From Plectrocnemia conspersa (taxonomy: Eukaryota > Arthropoda > Insecta > Trichoptera > Polycentropodidae): 64,000 nt of DNA. The number at the start of each line of letters is the position of its first letter. Positions within the stretch are counted from its first letter, which is position 1. The notes under the pieces are model-generated. The model was not told the origin of the DNA. It was given only the letters and a program-made list of their open reading frames with translations, and made no database searches. This document shows positions 1 through 12,257 of this stretch, in pieces. The DNA lies in assembly GCA_009617715.1 (NCBI GenBank), contig VTFK01000092.1, positions 248,001 through 312,000 of the forward strand, written 5' to 3'. The position numbers were made by a program, and so were the translations under genes.

Positions 1-560
1 ATTTTGTATGATTTTCTTTCGACGAATTTTAGGAAAAACAGTTTTTGAAATCGTTCATAATAAAACAAGAATTACCCAATGAGTTATTTTTAGGTACAAT
101 GGACATACTATTCAGCTTAAAAGTCTATTCCTTAATAAGATATGGCTATGTTTTGAATCGGGAGTTAAAAATGGTAGATTCATATTATATTTTTAATCTT
201 ACATTGCTATATAATTGGCATTATCCCAAATATAATTTTAAATTTAATTTACAATCAATAGATGTCACTTTTGTAAATATTTCGTTGCAACATAACATGC
301 GTTAGCTAAATAAATGCATCACAACGAGATCAACACAACCAATGACTACTAAATAAATAGTAAGACACCATACCGATATAAAAGACTAAATCAAAGACAT
401 ATTTATAATCAATTACAAATTATTAATATATCTCATAATCTATCTCGATTTTATTTTAATTATTTATCATTATATGAATTTGTGAGATTTTGTAATAAAA
501 ATTAATTAAAAAATAATTGCTAATTATAATCCTACAGACATAATAGAAATTAAATAATAA

Positions 561-665
561 TAAGGTCCATATAAGATTCGAAACAAGATTCCACATTAAC
601 CTCTATCTTCATACGTACTAAGTATATACTACATGTTGTTTAAAACGTACCTGGTTCAGTCAAAT
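561..665 (-). repeat. SINE-like dispersed repeat, copy 1
   Basis: It shares the block AAGGT(C/A)CATATAAGATTC plus a downstream TCTAACGT with 59341-59450. Read on the minus strand, the conserved end resembles a pol III B box (GGTTTGAATCTT in copy 2). This suggests a decayed tRNA-derived SINE. The family is not identified. Confidence 0.3.
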
Positions 666-3600
666 CTAACGTATATGTGCATTAAATCGGAAGCAATGAT
701 AATGTTTATGTACTATGAAAGAAAAAACTCACATTTCGTCCTCGGAGCCCGTCGACGAGAATTCAAAATTTGAAGATTGTTTTATGGTTGTTTATCTAGT
801 TTAATCAATGTTTTCTTATAATCCTTACACATATTATGTATATATTTCATTTTCATAGTTATAACATACCTAGTTAATTTGCAATCCGAATATTTATATT
901 CAGTCAAATCGAACAACGCCCATGAGGAATTAATGAAAATTATTATCGCGTAGCAAAATTTCACTAATAAATAATACTTATTTAAAACTGTTGTCACGGT
1001 AATGTCGGACATTTTGTTTTATATTTGAATGCTTATTTTTTATTGGTCGACAACAAAATAATACATTAGCGGAGGCTCGAAAGTCGCAAGACCATAAATA
1101 AAAAAGCATATTATTGTAGTTATTATTTTAAAAGTTTAAAATATAATATAAAATAATTTTTTTTTATTGTAATAACTAAATTAGTGATAAAAATAAGTAT
1201 TTTTTTATTTATATACAATTTCGATTGGCCACCTTAAATTAGATTATCCTAGTTTTTCTTTATCTTATGTATAAATATATAGGTAAATAATTTAAATCGC
1301 TTTAGATGACAATAATTGCAATAAACAATAAAAATGCTAATGGTAAATTAAAAATTTAAACAATATATCTATATAAAAGATTTTTTGTATAATTTATGTT
1401 TCGATGAAAATACAATTTATTCTAAATTTATTTTCCGAAACTCCGTTAGAAAATGGATTATGCTGTAACTTCGTTCCCTTAAACTATTTATGTTACATAG
1501 TAAGTCATTTACTACCTGACTGCATTTCAAGAATTAATACATTTTCGATATAAATTTGACAAACTACAATACAATACAAACTACAAGAAAATATGTTAAA
1601 TTATTCATTTGTATCTATTTTTTTAACTATTTTTAGTGAGTTTTAAGATTTAAAAAATATTATTATAATAATAAAAAATCATTGATGAGTTCACCCTTAA
1701 TATTCTTTATGCTTTATATGAATTATATTTTAGAAGAAAACTAAAAAAACAGTTTGATTTCTTTTCTATAATAAAAATAATGATATTTTAATAATTTCGC
1801 TATTTTAGTAAAATATGGTTCAATGCAAAACAAAGTCAAAAAACTTACACTAAAGTCAGTAATTACTTCAACCTAGTGCTTTATCGAAATGTATAATTGA
1901 ACTTTAAATCAAGAAAACACATACGTGAAAAAAAAAAATTCAATAATGTTTCAAGCCGGTAAGATAAGGGATGACTCATCGATGCTAAATCTAGTCATTA
2001 AAAAAAATCTGAAATTTTTTTTTACAAAACTCAGAAAGTCAGATATACAATTTTAGTTGATTTCGAAAACAAACTTAGCGGTCAGGCTCACCGCCCTTGA
2101 TCGTTCAAGCCCTCAAGAGCCTAAAATTGCTCTTAAAAATGGCTCACCATCCGCAAAGATTACACAACTCCTTCAAAAAACAATTTTCTTTAATTTATTA
2201 ATTAATTTTAAATGGAAGCGGTATCTTAAAATGGACCCCTAAACTTCTGCTCTATTATTAAAAATGTACTCTCTTGTCTCGTAGTTTGAAGATAACTGAT
2301 GAAAGTTTATAATATTTTTTTTAGCAGAAATTATCGATTATATCTGATATACGCTATGGATGCGTTTATATACGATTTTATAAATAGGGTAGATGCCTTT
2401 GCTTTTTTATATTAGATGTTTGGGCAAATGCTACGATTTAGGGGCGGGAACAGATTGTTTCTGTCAGTAGCCTTTTTGGCAGCGCCGTTATAAAGTATTT
2501 ATAATTAAAGTCTGCACATTTAGTAGCTAATTTGAACTTGTTAATATATTAAAATATGTCTTTGTTATCTTAACACACTGACAGATCTATATGTGTAATT
2601 TTATCTTACGCATCCAAATCGTACGTCGGCGTGACTAATACACTTGTTCGTCAGTTGCACATTATGATAACAATTTTATATACTACGTATTTTTTAATGG
2701 TCAAATTAATAGTTTCACAATAATTATCTAATAAAAAAATATGAGTAAAAAGCCTACTTTAACACAGGTTACATTTAATATTTATTTTCAAAATAATTGA
2801 AATAATTTAAATAATTACAATATAGTATCTAAAAATCTGAGTTAAACTCTTGTATTTTATGTACATAAGGTAAAAACAATAATATTGAAAATATCTCAAA
2901 AAGATATAAAGTTGTGAAAAGCTGCCACAGGAATAAAAACGACTATTGTTTGTATGTGACATTTATATAAAAGTTTAATCTTAATTTTTTTTATCCATTT
3001 AAATACATAGTTTGTTTGGGATAACTTTTTAAATCACGATGGTCTTAATTTATATAAATTAAATAAAAATAAATTGTGTTGTGGTTGCAAATAACTGCTT
3101 TGCTATTCAAGTAGTTTATTATACTTATTTTTAATATGTTTATTTTTTATATCTACTGTTAAAGTATAACAGATGCTAGTTTATGATGTTAACAGTGTGC
3201 TTAACAATAATATATACCATTTGTTATGGTGTTATGTTGATATTTGTTTTTAATATAATTTCATTTAAAATAAATACTTATAACAGATAATTTTTAGGGT
3301 ATTTAAATGTATTTATATGAAATCTTGTGTAGGCGTGATTTAAATACAAATTTTTAATATATAATATATATAATATATATACATATGTAAAAAAATAGTT
3401 ATTGTAGCCTTATGCGTTTAAAAATAATATAGTAAGAATAAACTGTTGATTTTTAGATAAAAGCCTTACCTAATAACTTAAAGTGACTATTGTTGAACGA
3501 GAAAGCTGCGAGATGAATGGAGGTAGTAAAACAGATTTATTTTTTAGTTGTTTCACTCAACACATTGGTTTTAGGTTATTTACGTTCGAATGAAAGTATC

Positions 3601-4087
3601 TTCTATCAATAACAATGTATATTTAAACCTTTGCAATTAAAAAATAATAGAAGCACATTCTTTAATCGACCGTTTTATTACGTTTGTAGATATCAAATTA
3701 TATTTGCATATCAAAAATCAATTAAAGCTTACATTATGCTACACCTTTTATGTCCACACCACACAATTTGCTACGTTAGTTTTTGAGCGAAATGTAATTA
3801 CTAAAATAATCACATCTCGAAAATTTCAATTTATAATATTTTCCCTGCAGTTTTATCTCGACTCCTTTCAAGGCTATCGTTCCTCGCTTTAACCTTAATA
3901 AAAAACGACCCTGCACATAAATATATGTGTGTGTACATAACCAAAATTTACAACATTTCTGGCGTTACAGGAACAGAAATTTATACGTAGCGGCCGTTCA
4001 GGAAACAAATTTATCATACCGTGGCATGGAGACGCAGAAGATTTAAAACGATACTAAAAATTGAACGGGACAGTTGCTTTAAAAAGC

Positions 4088-4309
4088 TTACGGGTAGTAG
4101 ATACCTCTGCCAGGATCGAATGTCATTTCGTGACCGTTTCGCGTTTTTATGACTTTTATGTTATACGATGCGGATGTTCCGAATAAATAGGTATCCATAT
4201 ATACATAGGTATTTTTTATCTTAGCAGACGTTCTATAAGCGCTTTCCGTTTGTGCAACGATGCAGAATAGTCCTAAAAGTGGTATTGAACGAACGTATAT
4301 GATAGGCAA
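4088..4309 (-). CDS. Unrecognised 73-codon frame, possible exon or chance ORF
   Basis: The frame encodes a protein starting with a hydrophobic stretch (MPIIYVRSIPLLGLFCIVAQ) that could pass as a signal peptide. An acceptor-like pyrimidine tract ending in AG occurs near codon 11. Two donor-like GT sites (GCAGAG|GTATCT and CCC|GTAAGC) lie near its end. No domain is recognised, and the family of the 41.7-kb exon does not fit. A chance frame is at least as likely as an exon. Confidence 0.12.
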   Translation of the reverse strand: MPIIYVRSIPLLGLFCIVAQTESAYRTSAKIKNTYVYMDTYLFGTSASYNIKVIKTRNGHEMTFDPGRGIYYP

Positions 4310-5201
4310 GGTATGATTTATAGTAATGTTCGATCTGGTTTATGATATTTTTATAGCTTCAGGCATGAGAAACGCAGTTTTTCGAAAAAATAATGTTGTA
4401 AGAAAGACTGGCACAATAAAAGCAATGATAATATTTGCATGAAAATTGTGTTTGATGTATGCACAAACGTTTTAGGTTTTGGGCGTCCTGTTCAGAGTAG
4501 TCATAATGGAAAGTCGCTCCTAACAAGTCCTTGAAAAATTGGTGTCTTTAAAAACTTTAATACAAAAAAAAACTTTAATACATGCTCTTACAGAAACATT
4601 GAGAAAACAATAAAGACTTATTTAGACCAATTAAGCTGTAAGGTCAAACTCTACGTCTTCTCTAAAAAAGCATTACTTATGGTTGACTGTTAAAAAAATA
4701 AATTATTGTGCTTGCTCACCTGTAGCCACAAAAGCACAAGAATAAGAATAGCTATTTGTTAAGCGAAACAATGCCATTGTTTCAACTTGGGTTTAAAAGC
4801 GCGTTTTGACGATTACTTAATATTATATATTACGGATCTTAAGTGTTCTAATATGACATTTCTCTTGAGGGTTTGTTTGTAAGACGCCTTAGTTAAAATT
4901 CCAGACCTAATCTTTCCTACTGATATTTTAAATAGAAAATCATATCTGACATTAGTCATAATAAGTGCATTGTTATTTTTAAAATTTACAATTAAAATAA
5001 ATATAGGAAAAAATATAAACATATAAGCTCAAGCCATAAGTGAGTAAAGATCCAATTATTTTGCTTACCCACCATCTAGATTAAAAACCTTCATATACAA
5101 AGTAATAAACTTTGGAAGGTAATGCAAAAAATTATATTAAACACAATAATTAGACATGCGAAGTTAAAATGCACTGTAATAAATAGTTATATATAATAAC
5201 G

Positions 5202-5211
5202 GCATTTAATT
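5202..5211 (+). promoter_or_regulatory. GCATTTAATT homeodomain-type site
   Basis: An exact 10-mer GCATTTAATT, also present at 9730, 14329, 26531 and 40089, always on the plus strand. TTTAATTA-type cores are bound by many homeodomain proteins. This copy lies upstream of the candidate first exon at 5395-5692. A function is inferred only from recurrence. Confidence 0.25.
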
Positions 5212-5394
5212 TATTAAACACACATTAAAGGTAGTTAACTATTGCTTATCGATATTTTTTTGTACGCGTTTTTTCCCTAAATTTTTATATAATAATGAAC
5301 TGACTGCAGGAGAGTAGCTTTTCAGACAAAATAAATGCCGGAAACAGCTGGTTATATTTATTGTTAGGTTGTACATTTTACCACAGCGAAATAA

Positions 5395-5692
5395 TGTAGA
5401 ATCTGGTGAGAGCCCCAGGGAATCACTCTCGTGTTTGTTGTTGTTTGTTCACGTTCTCGGTCTGGTTGTCTACCGTTTTAATTCGCGTGATCATCTGCTG
5501 TGTGAAAAAGTGTCAGATCATTTACACTTTTGATTCTAGTCGTCTCTGACGAACGAAATATATTCACACTTTGAATAAGTAAAATTGCGAGGTGAACAAA
5601 TTCTGAAGGTCGTTAATGCAATTTGTAGATTACAAAAGCGGTTTTTGCATTGGATAGACGCATTGTATTTTGCTTATTTTACAAACAAATGG
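5395..5692 (+). other. Candidate first exon: 5'UTR, start codon and splice donor
   Basis: A GC-richer block ends with a start codon in a strong insect context (CAAACAAATGG) followed at once by a GTAAGT donor. The ATG is 5689-5691, the exon would end at 5692 and the intron would begin at 5693, leaving one base of codon 2 (phase 1). Starting coding with only ATG plus one base before an intron is common in insect genes. Initiator-like TCAG occurs at 5513-5516 with an AGTCG motif about 25 bases downstream. The left edge is approximate. No second exon was recognised, so the product is unknown. A non-coding RNA or chance signals remain possible. Confidence 0.33.
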
Positions 5693-6890
5693 GTAAGTTT
5701 TTATGGTCCTCAAAAAACGGTTAATGGACAGATGCTCACAGGGAATTAAAATCTTTGATAATTACTGTTTAAATTGTGGTAATAAAAAATCGCCTTGACT
5801 CATGTGAGCGAAACGTGCAGGGGGGTGCTTTTAAATTAATACGACTGTATATAATTTTATTATAATCACTCTATTTATAGTGAAAATATAATTTGATACA
5901 TGTATAAACAATTAAATATAATTTTATTAATGCGTAACACATGTAAATATTGATATATAATATTTTTTTTGTGTCACTTATATACATAATTTTTAGTTAA
6001 TTTACGAATTTACGTTAATTTATTTATTGCAATGCGAATTTATTTTTATTGAAATAAAGTAAGGTTATTAAACCAGATCATTAGCGGTAGTTTATTTGTT
6101 GGCCCAAACAATACTCCTCCCCTAGCAAATTACAATAGCTAGAAAAAAATAAACTGGGATAGAACTCTTGCAGTCATAAAAAATTGTACTGAATCAGCTG
6201 CAGTAGTTGTTGTTGATGTTGGAGCTGTGAAATGCTTTATTTTAATGATAATTAACAACCGAATTAAATTTTAGTTAAAAAAAATATTTTGATCCTAAAA
6301 ATTATTAGACCTTTTGTCAAAACGCATTGCTATTTCTTCTCTATGAGTTCAAAATTGTTGTTTGAATGTTATTAGCTTTAAATAAGCCACTGGGTGGACC
6401 TCACACAAACCCTATTATTTATACATATATTTACACAATTAAATTTAAATATATTGTACATAAATATTATTATTAATTTACACAAAAAAAATAGATGGTG
6501 AATATATATTTAATTAAAATTAAATTCAGTCAAGTTTTTCCATTCGATAACACTGATTTATTGTACAATGTTTTAAGACATATATAAGCTAATTTAATAT
6601 ACAGGTCAAATGCAGCCATATTAAATTTAGTTTAATGCTTTCTGGTTCAATAATTATATATTTTAGATATTTTTTTTTCTATTAAAATACAACTTAACAT
6701 TTAAATTCTTATTTAGCCTATTTTAGTTTTTTACTTTAATAATTTATAAGTAAACGTATCTCGAAACGTATCAAGTCGTAAAATACATCGAAAACTAAAG
6801 TGATTCTTAAATTACCGACTCTTCCTTTGTATGTTATAAATCTCTAAGTGCCCAACATACATTCATGATTTTATCGTACTCTTTTAACTG
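5693..6890. other. AT-rich, no gene seen
   Basis: Low-complexity A/T sequence. If the 5395-5692 exon is real, this is the start of its first intron. Confidence 0.5.
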
Positions 6891-6899
6891 CCATTATTT

Positions 6900-7345
6900 A
6901 TTTACGCAAATTATGCACGACACTTGTGTCACATAGCACCCATTCTCATAGCCTACCCTTTTATATATTATAATACACCGACGGTCGTTATCGCATTATT
7001 TCGACACAAGCATATCGCACACACCGTCGCGCGTGTTATTACCCGAAAATTGCCAGAAAAATAACTTATTGACAGTGCCGCCAGCAGCGACGCATTACAA
7101 TATACCCCGAGGAGAAGAGAAAAAAACAATAACTCTAACCGCCGCGTTTGAATACAAATAAGCTCACGGGGGTGGCCGTTGAAATATTCATGCGGACTCG
7201 TGCCGAAGATGACACGCAAATGTGGCAGAGCGAGATGGGCGAAGATGGGAAATGGGCTTGTCATCCGAAGGTGATCGATCACCGTGTTGGAAATAAAGAT
7301 GGGGAATGCTTCGAACAACGTAAATATTATGTGGGGTAAAAAGAG
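6900..7345. promoter_or_regulatory. GC-richer island, candidate cis-regulatory element
   Basis: Base composition shifts sharply from the flanks. A perfect 14-bp palindrome GGTGATCGATCACC lies at 7270-7283. Open frames on both strands (6968-7318 minus, 7148-7339 plus) reflect the lack of AT-rich stops and match no known protein. Confidence 0.35.
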
Positions 7346-7984
7346 TAACGTGTACCTACATGATCGAAGTTGACGAGTTTTCGACTTTAATTTGAATATC
7401 GTCTATCACTTGTGTGTCAAGATTTATAAATATAATAGCATCGTTTTTTAATAAACCTTACGATAATAACAGCCATTTTCAATGATACATCAAAAATAAA
7501 CCTGTAAAAATATTTTGCAAATAATTGTGATGATGCCATCCAAAATAACTATCAATCAATTTTTATTGACGATGCGTACTTTATTTGCCAGAATTTTGAA
7601 GAAATATTTGGTTACTTAGAGAGTCTAAATTATAGATACTAATTTAAAAATAATGCGATATTAAATCTTATATCATAAAAGACACAAAAAACTGACAGAT
7701 AATCAAAGTTAAAGATATTCCTCATAATAAAGCTGAGCACTCTGAAAGATTTAAAAAAAAAATTGATTCCAAGATCTTTGGTAAAACAGATCCGACTGTC
7801 ATAAATCAGATCAGGAAAATGATATAATATGGCTTTTTCCGACTAGAAGAAAAAAATTAAAGACCTAATTAACTATCTGGTTAAATGGTTAAAATGTGCA
7901 AATATATAAACAAATACAACAAATTGATACATCGATCAAAATAAGATTAATAAATACAATAGAACTCAAAAGCAGATCAGTTGA
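7346..7984. other. AT-rich, no gene seen
   Basis: No motif or open frame of note before the tandem array begins. Confidence 0.5.
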
Positions 7985-9260
7985 ACTAACTAGTTAAATT
8001 AAACCATGTTTTCTGCTATAAAAATAAATTATTTGCGTAACGCATCGTTCATAATAATTTTGCATAAAGATGAAAAAAGATGCCGAAAGAAATTTTTGAC
8101 GAAACGTCGAGAGAGAAAAACACAACGAAACACGAAGAAAAATTCGTAATTTTTCATTTATTTATTAATTTACCTTGAATCTTAACCCAGATAACAGCTA
8201 TGAACTGTAACATAAAAATTGTAACATAAAAATTTCACAAAAAAAAATAATAGCATAATTGCATAAAACTTATAGTTATATAACTAATCTGTTCCATTCC
8301 TTAATATTAAATTTTTTTCAACGGTGTTTTTTGATAATAAAAAAGGCTCGTCGCTTAAACTAATATTGTGTAAAAATAAATAAGTTGCTCTAAAGTTAAT
8401 CTCCTAATGATGCCGAAAGACATTTTTGGCGAAACGTCTAGTGAAAAAATTATGCATGCAATCGTTTTATTGTTTTATTAGTATTAACCAAATTATTTGC
8501 TAATGCTAGTTTCCTAAAACCGTAATTTTTAATTTAATAAATCTACTATTTTTAAAATGCGCCATTATTACTAATGTTGTGCCAAGATAAGTCAGTTGCC
8601 AAGGTTATTCTCCTGAGAATGCCGAAAAATATTTTTTGGCAAAACGTCGAAAGAAAAACACAATGAAGCGATAAAAATACTATGTAACATATATGAACGG
8701 CTTACTTTTATGTACGCAATCGTCTTAATTGTTTTTTAACAAAGAAGCACGTAAAACCATAATATTGTTCACATAACCGTTGAGAAGATTTTTATATTTG
8801 TAGAGACTAGTTTTGTATAAGCATGTTTTTTTTTATTATAAAAAAGTTTTTTTTTCGAAGCACGTTGCTTATACTAATATTGTGCAAAGATAAATAAGGT
8901 GCTCCAAAGTTTTAAAATACATGTTTGACGAAACGTCGAAAAAATCAGTAGATAATAAAACGTAATTATATATGTAAATAATCATTAAAATCTGCGTTAA
9001 AAAAATATTATTTATCACTAATGAATTGTATAAATTTATGTATGATTGTCTTTAATGTTTTTTTAATAAGAATAATTTAATTTCACTCAAAATGCATAAG
9101 AATATATGTATTAAAAAAATACACACCTAACCTATGTTAGAACACAATTATTTTTACTAAATTTATTTCCCTGAAAATGCCGAAAAATAATTTTAACGAA
9201 ACGTTGAAAAAAAAACCGTAGAGAAAATTGATAAATGTAAAAGAAATTATTAAATCTAAT
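7985..9260 (+). repeat. Degenerate tandem array with hammerhead-like core in each unit
   Basis: Five diverged units carry the core TGCCGAAA-(N)-TTTTTGGCGAAACGTC: full cores at 8081, 8411, 8620 and 9179, and a truncated one at 8923. GAAAC boxes (AAAAC in unit 3) start near 8101, 8431, 8641, 8930 and 9198, giving periods of roughly 330, 210, 290 and 268 bp. A 45-bp block precedes units 2-4 (like ACTAATATTGTGCAAAGATA then AGTTGCTCC), and a TACGCAATCG-type block follows units 2 and 3. The core resembles a hammerhead ribozyme: a CUGANGA-like box, a GCC...GGC hairpin, then GAAA. Every copy has at least one core change, so activity is not expected. Alternatives are an ordinary satellite or stacked retroelement tails. 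I see no coding capacity. Confidence 0.55.
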
Positions 9261-9609
9261 TAAAAACATATTACTTTCAATCAGCAACAAACTTTATAAA
9301 ATTTCGATTTTACAACAATAAAAATATAACTGCATAAAAATTGAGTTCGTAAATATAAAAATAAGCAAACTAATAAATCCATATACGCTGTAAAGTCAGT
9401 ATAATGTTGATATTCAACATAAGCTGATATTTATATTTTAGAGGCACCGTTATTTAGTCTGTATTTCATAAAAAAAATATTGTATTTAACCTACGATGTC
9501 TTTATTAAAATAATAATAAAAACATCATATCAGTAAAATAAAATACTTTTTGTAAATTTTTTAAATAAATAACATCCATCCAAAGTTTATTCTTCTCAAC
9601 CGCAAATAC

Positions 9610-10130
9610 TTCCTGTCATAACATTAATACTAAAAATGGCACAAAGGCTTTTCGCTGTTGTATCTCTCAATTAAATTTAGTTAATTAACCGATTTTTGTT
9701 GACGTCAACACAGCAAACACAAACGGCGTGCATTTAATTAAAATCTCAAAATGGTAACTTACTTCGGGGCAAATTGGATTTCATCCCTAGTTTGTTTTCC
9801 TTGTTTCTTTTTTTATTCTTTTGCTTGTTATACACTTCTTGGATGTTGATTTTCCCCTCTTTCTATGGAAAAAAAAAACAAATCGGTGGCTGTGCGATTT
9901 TAATATTCATGAGCGCTAATGCAATACGTTTTCGGCCCAATTTCACTTCTGAATACATTATTTGGTTTTTGATAAAAATCGATCGAAGAATGTTTGTTTA
10001 TGGAATTTATAGCTTATTAGATATATTTTTAATGATCAAATTCAATCCATTAATAGCTTTGTCTGCAAGTCATAATTCATTGACGTTGTTTTAAAATTTG
10101 TTCATTGAAACAATGGGAAATTGATGGTTT
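9610..10130. promoter_or_regulatory. GC-richer island with CRE palindrome and homeodomain-type site
   Basis: It contains a perfect 14-bp palindrome TGTTGACGTCAACA at 9697-9710, with the consensus CRE TGACGTCA inside. TTAATTAA lies nearby and GCATTTAATTA at 9730-9740. The 106-codon plus frame at 9774-10094 is phenylalanine/leucine-rich and looks like chance. Confidence 0.38.
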
Positions 10131-11497
10131 GTTATGATTAATTAGTCCATTATATTTTTATTCAACAGACGACAAAACAACTTGCGTTGATTTAGTTTAT
10201 AATTATAAATTTGATCGCAATAAAAAATATACGTTTTAAAAAATCAGGCATTTTAAATAAAAAAATATGTAAAAAAGCTGTGTAGATTTTCATACGAATT
10301 TTTATTTTATATACTAAAATGTAAACGATTTCTAAGAATTTTTTATGTGATTGAAAATATTTTAATTATAATTTAATTAATTATTGCTTCTTTATATCAA
10401 ATGGTAAATTAGTATATTAAGGCATATTTGCGGTTTGTTTTAATAATACCAAAGACCTGCAAAAACCGTTGCTATGAAACGTGACAGGTAATTATTTAGA
10501 TACATGTAAATACATTTGAATAACAACAAATAGGCTATTGTTAGTCAGAACACAAAGAAACAGGTACGTAAGATTATTATATTATATTATATCAATTCGA
10601 AGCAATAAAAGTATAATATAGAACATATACAATGAATCCTAATAAATATTTCTTTATTTATGGCGATTGGCTATGTTTTTATTTAATAACCTTTACTTAG
10701 AGCTTTTATGTACACTTTTCTTATATACAGCAAAAACTTTGCCATATTCCGAATTCGCACAACTCTCGAAGGAAGAAACAATTCATCTTGCCAAGGGAAT
10801 ATCTTGACGTAAGCATATTCATGAAATTGCTTGAGATGACTCGAGTTATGAACCGTGTCCAATATATCATCACTACAAAGCATTATTTATTCGTATGTAT
10901 AGCAATATTAAAAAAAGCAATGATAAACATAAATAATTCGATTTTCTGTCTCAAGAAGTCGTAATATATGTAAATTTTGTTATTGTTGCAAAGTTTCTAG
11001 CATCGAGTTTTCGATCAATCTAATTTCTTACCAAGAGAGGCTTACTTTTAATCCCAACATCAATATTAAGACGATATTTTGACGCAAAATTAATAAACTG
11101 TATACATATACTCCTGATTGAGCAGCGTTACTTTAAAACTTTTGTTTATGTTTTGTTTCTCTGTCATTCAAATTTCTTATGAATGATTTATTATCTACAG
11201 ATTTTTACATAATTTTGGATATATGAATATTTTATTTACTGAAAAGTATGGATTAAAAATATTTTTAATACTTTATTATACAATATTTGTATATTAGTAA
11301 TTTAATATATTAAAACTAAAACTGATTTAGATAACTCAAATGCATAAAAAATATTTTCAGAATAACTTTATTCTACTCTCAAAATAATTATATTTCTAGG
11401 GTACTTGTATAATATTATAAATGAGTTGCTACTAAAAAATTACTATTAAAAACCCTGCAAAGATTCTTAAATATTTGTGAAATAGTGTCAATAGTAG
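10131..11497. other. AT-rich, no gene seen
   Basis: A 66-codon minus frame (10683-10883) was inspected and has no recognisable domain or signal peptide. The rest is low-complexity A/T. Confidence 0.5.
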
Positions 11498-12257
11498 TGT
11501 GGCGACTGCGACCACCATGAATAGCAACAGATAAAGAAGGGCAATTGTCTCATTGTTAATGCCCATAACCAAGAATGTTCACCATTAACAATGAGACAAA
11601 CATCATGGCACAAGAGGGATTTCTTTTGACCACACAACACGGGTCGTTAAGAGAATCCCTTTTGTGACCAAACGGTGCGGATGCAATTAATCATCACAGC
11701 AGCAAACCCTTTCCGTAGAATTCGAAAGTCGGAGCAAGCAAAAACTCGCTTCCAAATATGCAACATCCGATTTCTCGAATTCTACAAAGCGACTCCAGCG
11801 ATTGGCTAGGAGATCGACGCACAAGCGTGATTGGCCAGCAATGGTGCATCCCCCAAAAGAATATAAGCCAGGACTCTGACGAGGAGATGGCAGTTGATCC
11901 GCAGTTGGTTCACAAGACCTTGGGAGAGGGCCCAGGGCAGTCAAGCGAGAGACGAGATGCTGAGGCACGAGACAGAGACCAGACACCAGAGAGCGGAATC
12001 AGCGGCAATCGATCTATCAGCAGCCTTCCTGAGGAACCAGCTACGCGCCTCCACCTGACACTCCTGACCCCTGTCGCATGCAGCTTGAGCCATCCTGAGC
12101 ATCATCAACTGCACGAACTCTGACATCACGAGAAACGTCACGCCGTATTCGTCCATTAACAAACTTGTAAATATAAAGCAATAAGCTGTCTAATAGGATT
12201 CACCGAGGAGTCTCATTGGCCACGAGGTCAATCACCCCTAGGGTTACGCATCCCTAA
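11498..12257 (+). mobile_element. Probable solo LTR of a retrotransposon
   Basis: A compact GC-rich block about 760 bp long begins TGTGGCGACTGC and is flanked by the 5-bp direct repeat AGTAG (11493-11497 and 12258-12262). That is the size of a typical LTR retrotransposon target-site duplication. A TATA-like element (AATATAAG) near 11863 and A-rich polyadenylation-like sequence near 12168-12180 fit U3-R-U5 order. No internal gag or pol follows, so a solo LTR is likely. The 3' end (ATCCCTAA) is not the usual CA, so the right boundary is uncertain. The open frames inside (11687-12162, both strands) are read-throughs of the GC-rich LTR, not genes. Confidence 0.5.
11545..11599. repeat. 17-bp perfect inverted repeat inside the LTR
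   Basis: TTGTCTCATTGTTAATG at 11545-11561 and its exact complement at 11583-11599 are separated by 21 bases. The hairpin lies in the 5' part of the putative LTR, upstream of its TATA-like box. Confidence 0.85.

Larger units (their letters stand above)
1..5390. other. AT-rich non-coding stretch
   Basis: No recognisable gene. The sequence is strongly A+T rich with poly-A/poly-T runs. The short open frames here are unsupported by any motif. A weak repeat copy (561-665) and one weak exon-like frame (4088-4309) are listed separately. A modestly GC-richer patch lies at 3890-4100. Most likely intron or intergenic DNA. Confidence 0.6.

Noticed and set aside
7985..9260. CRISPR-like array
   Set aside because: Unit spacing is 200-330 bp and irregular, repeats are diverged and the sequence is eukaryotic.
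11687..12162. Overlapping frames of 73-121 codons as genes
   Set aside because: They fall inside the probable solo LTR and run on both strands.
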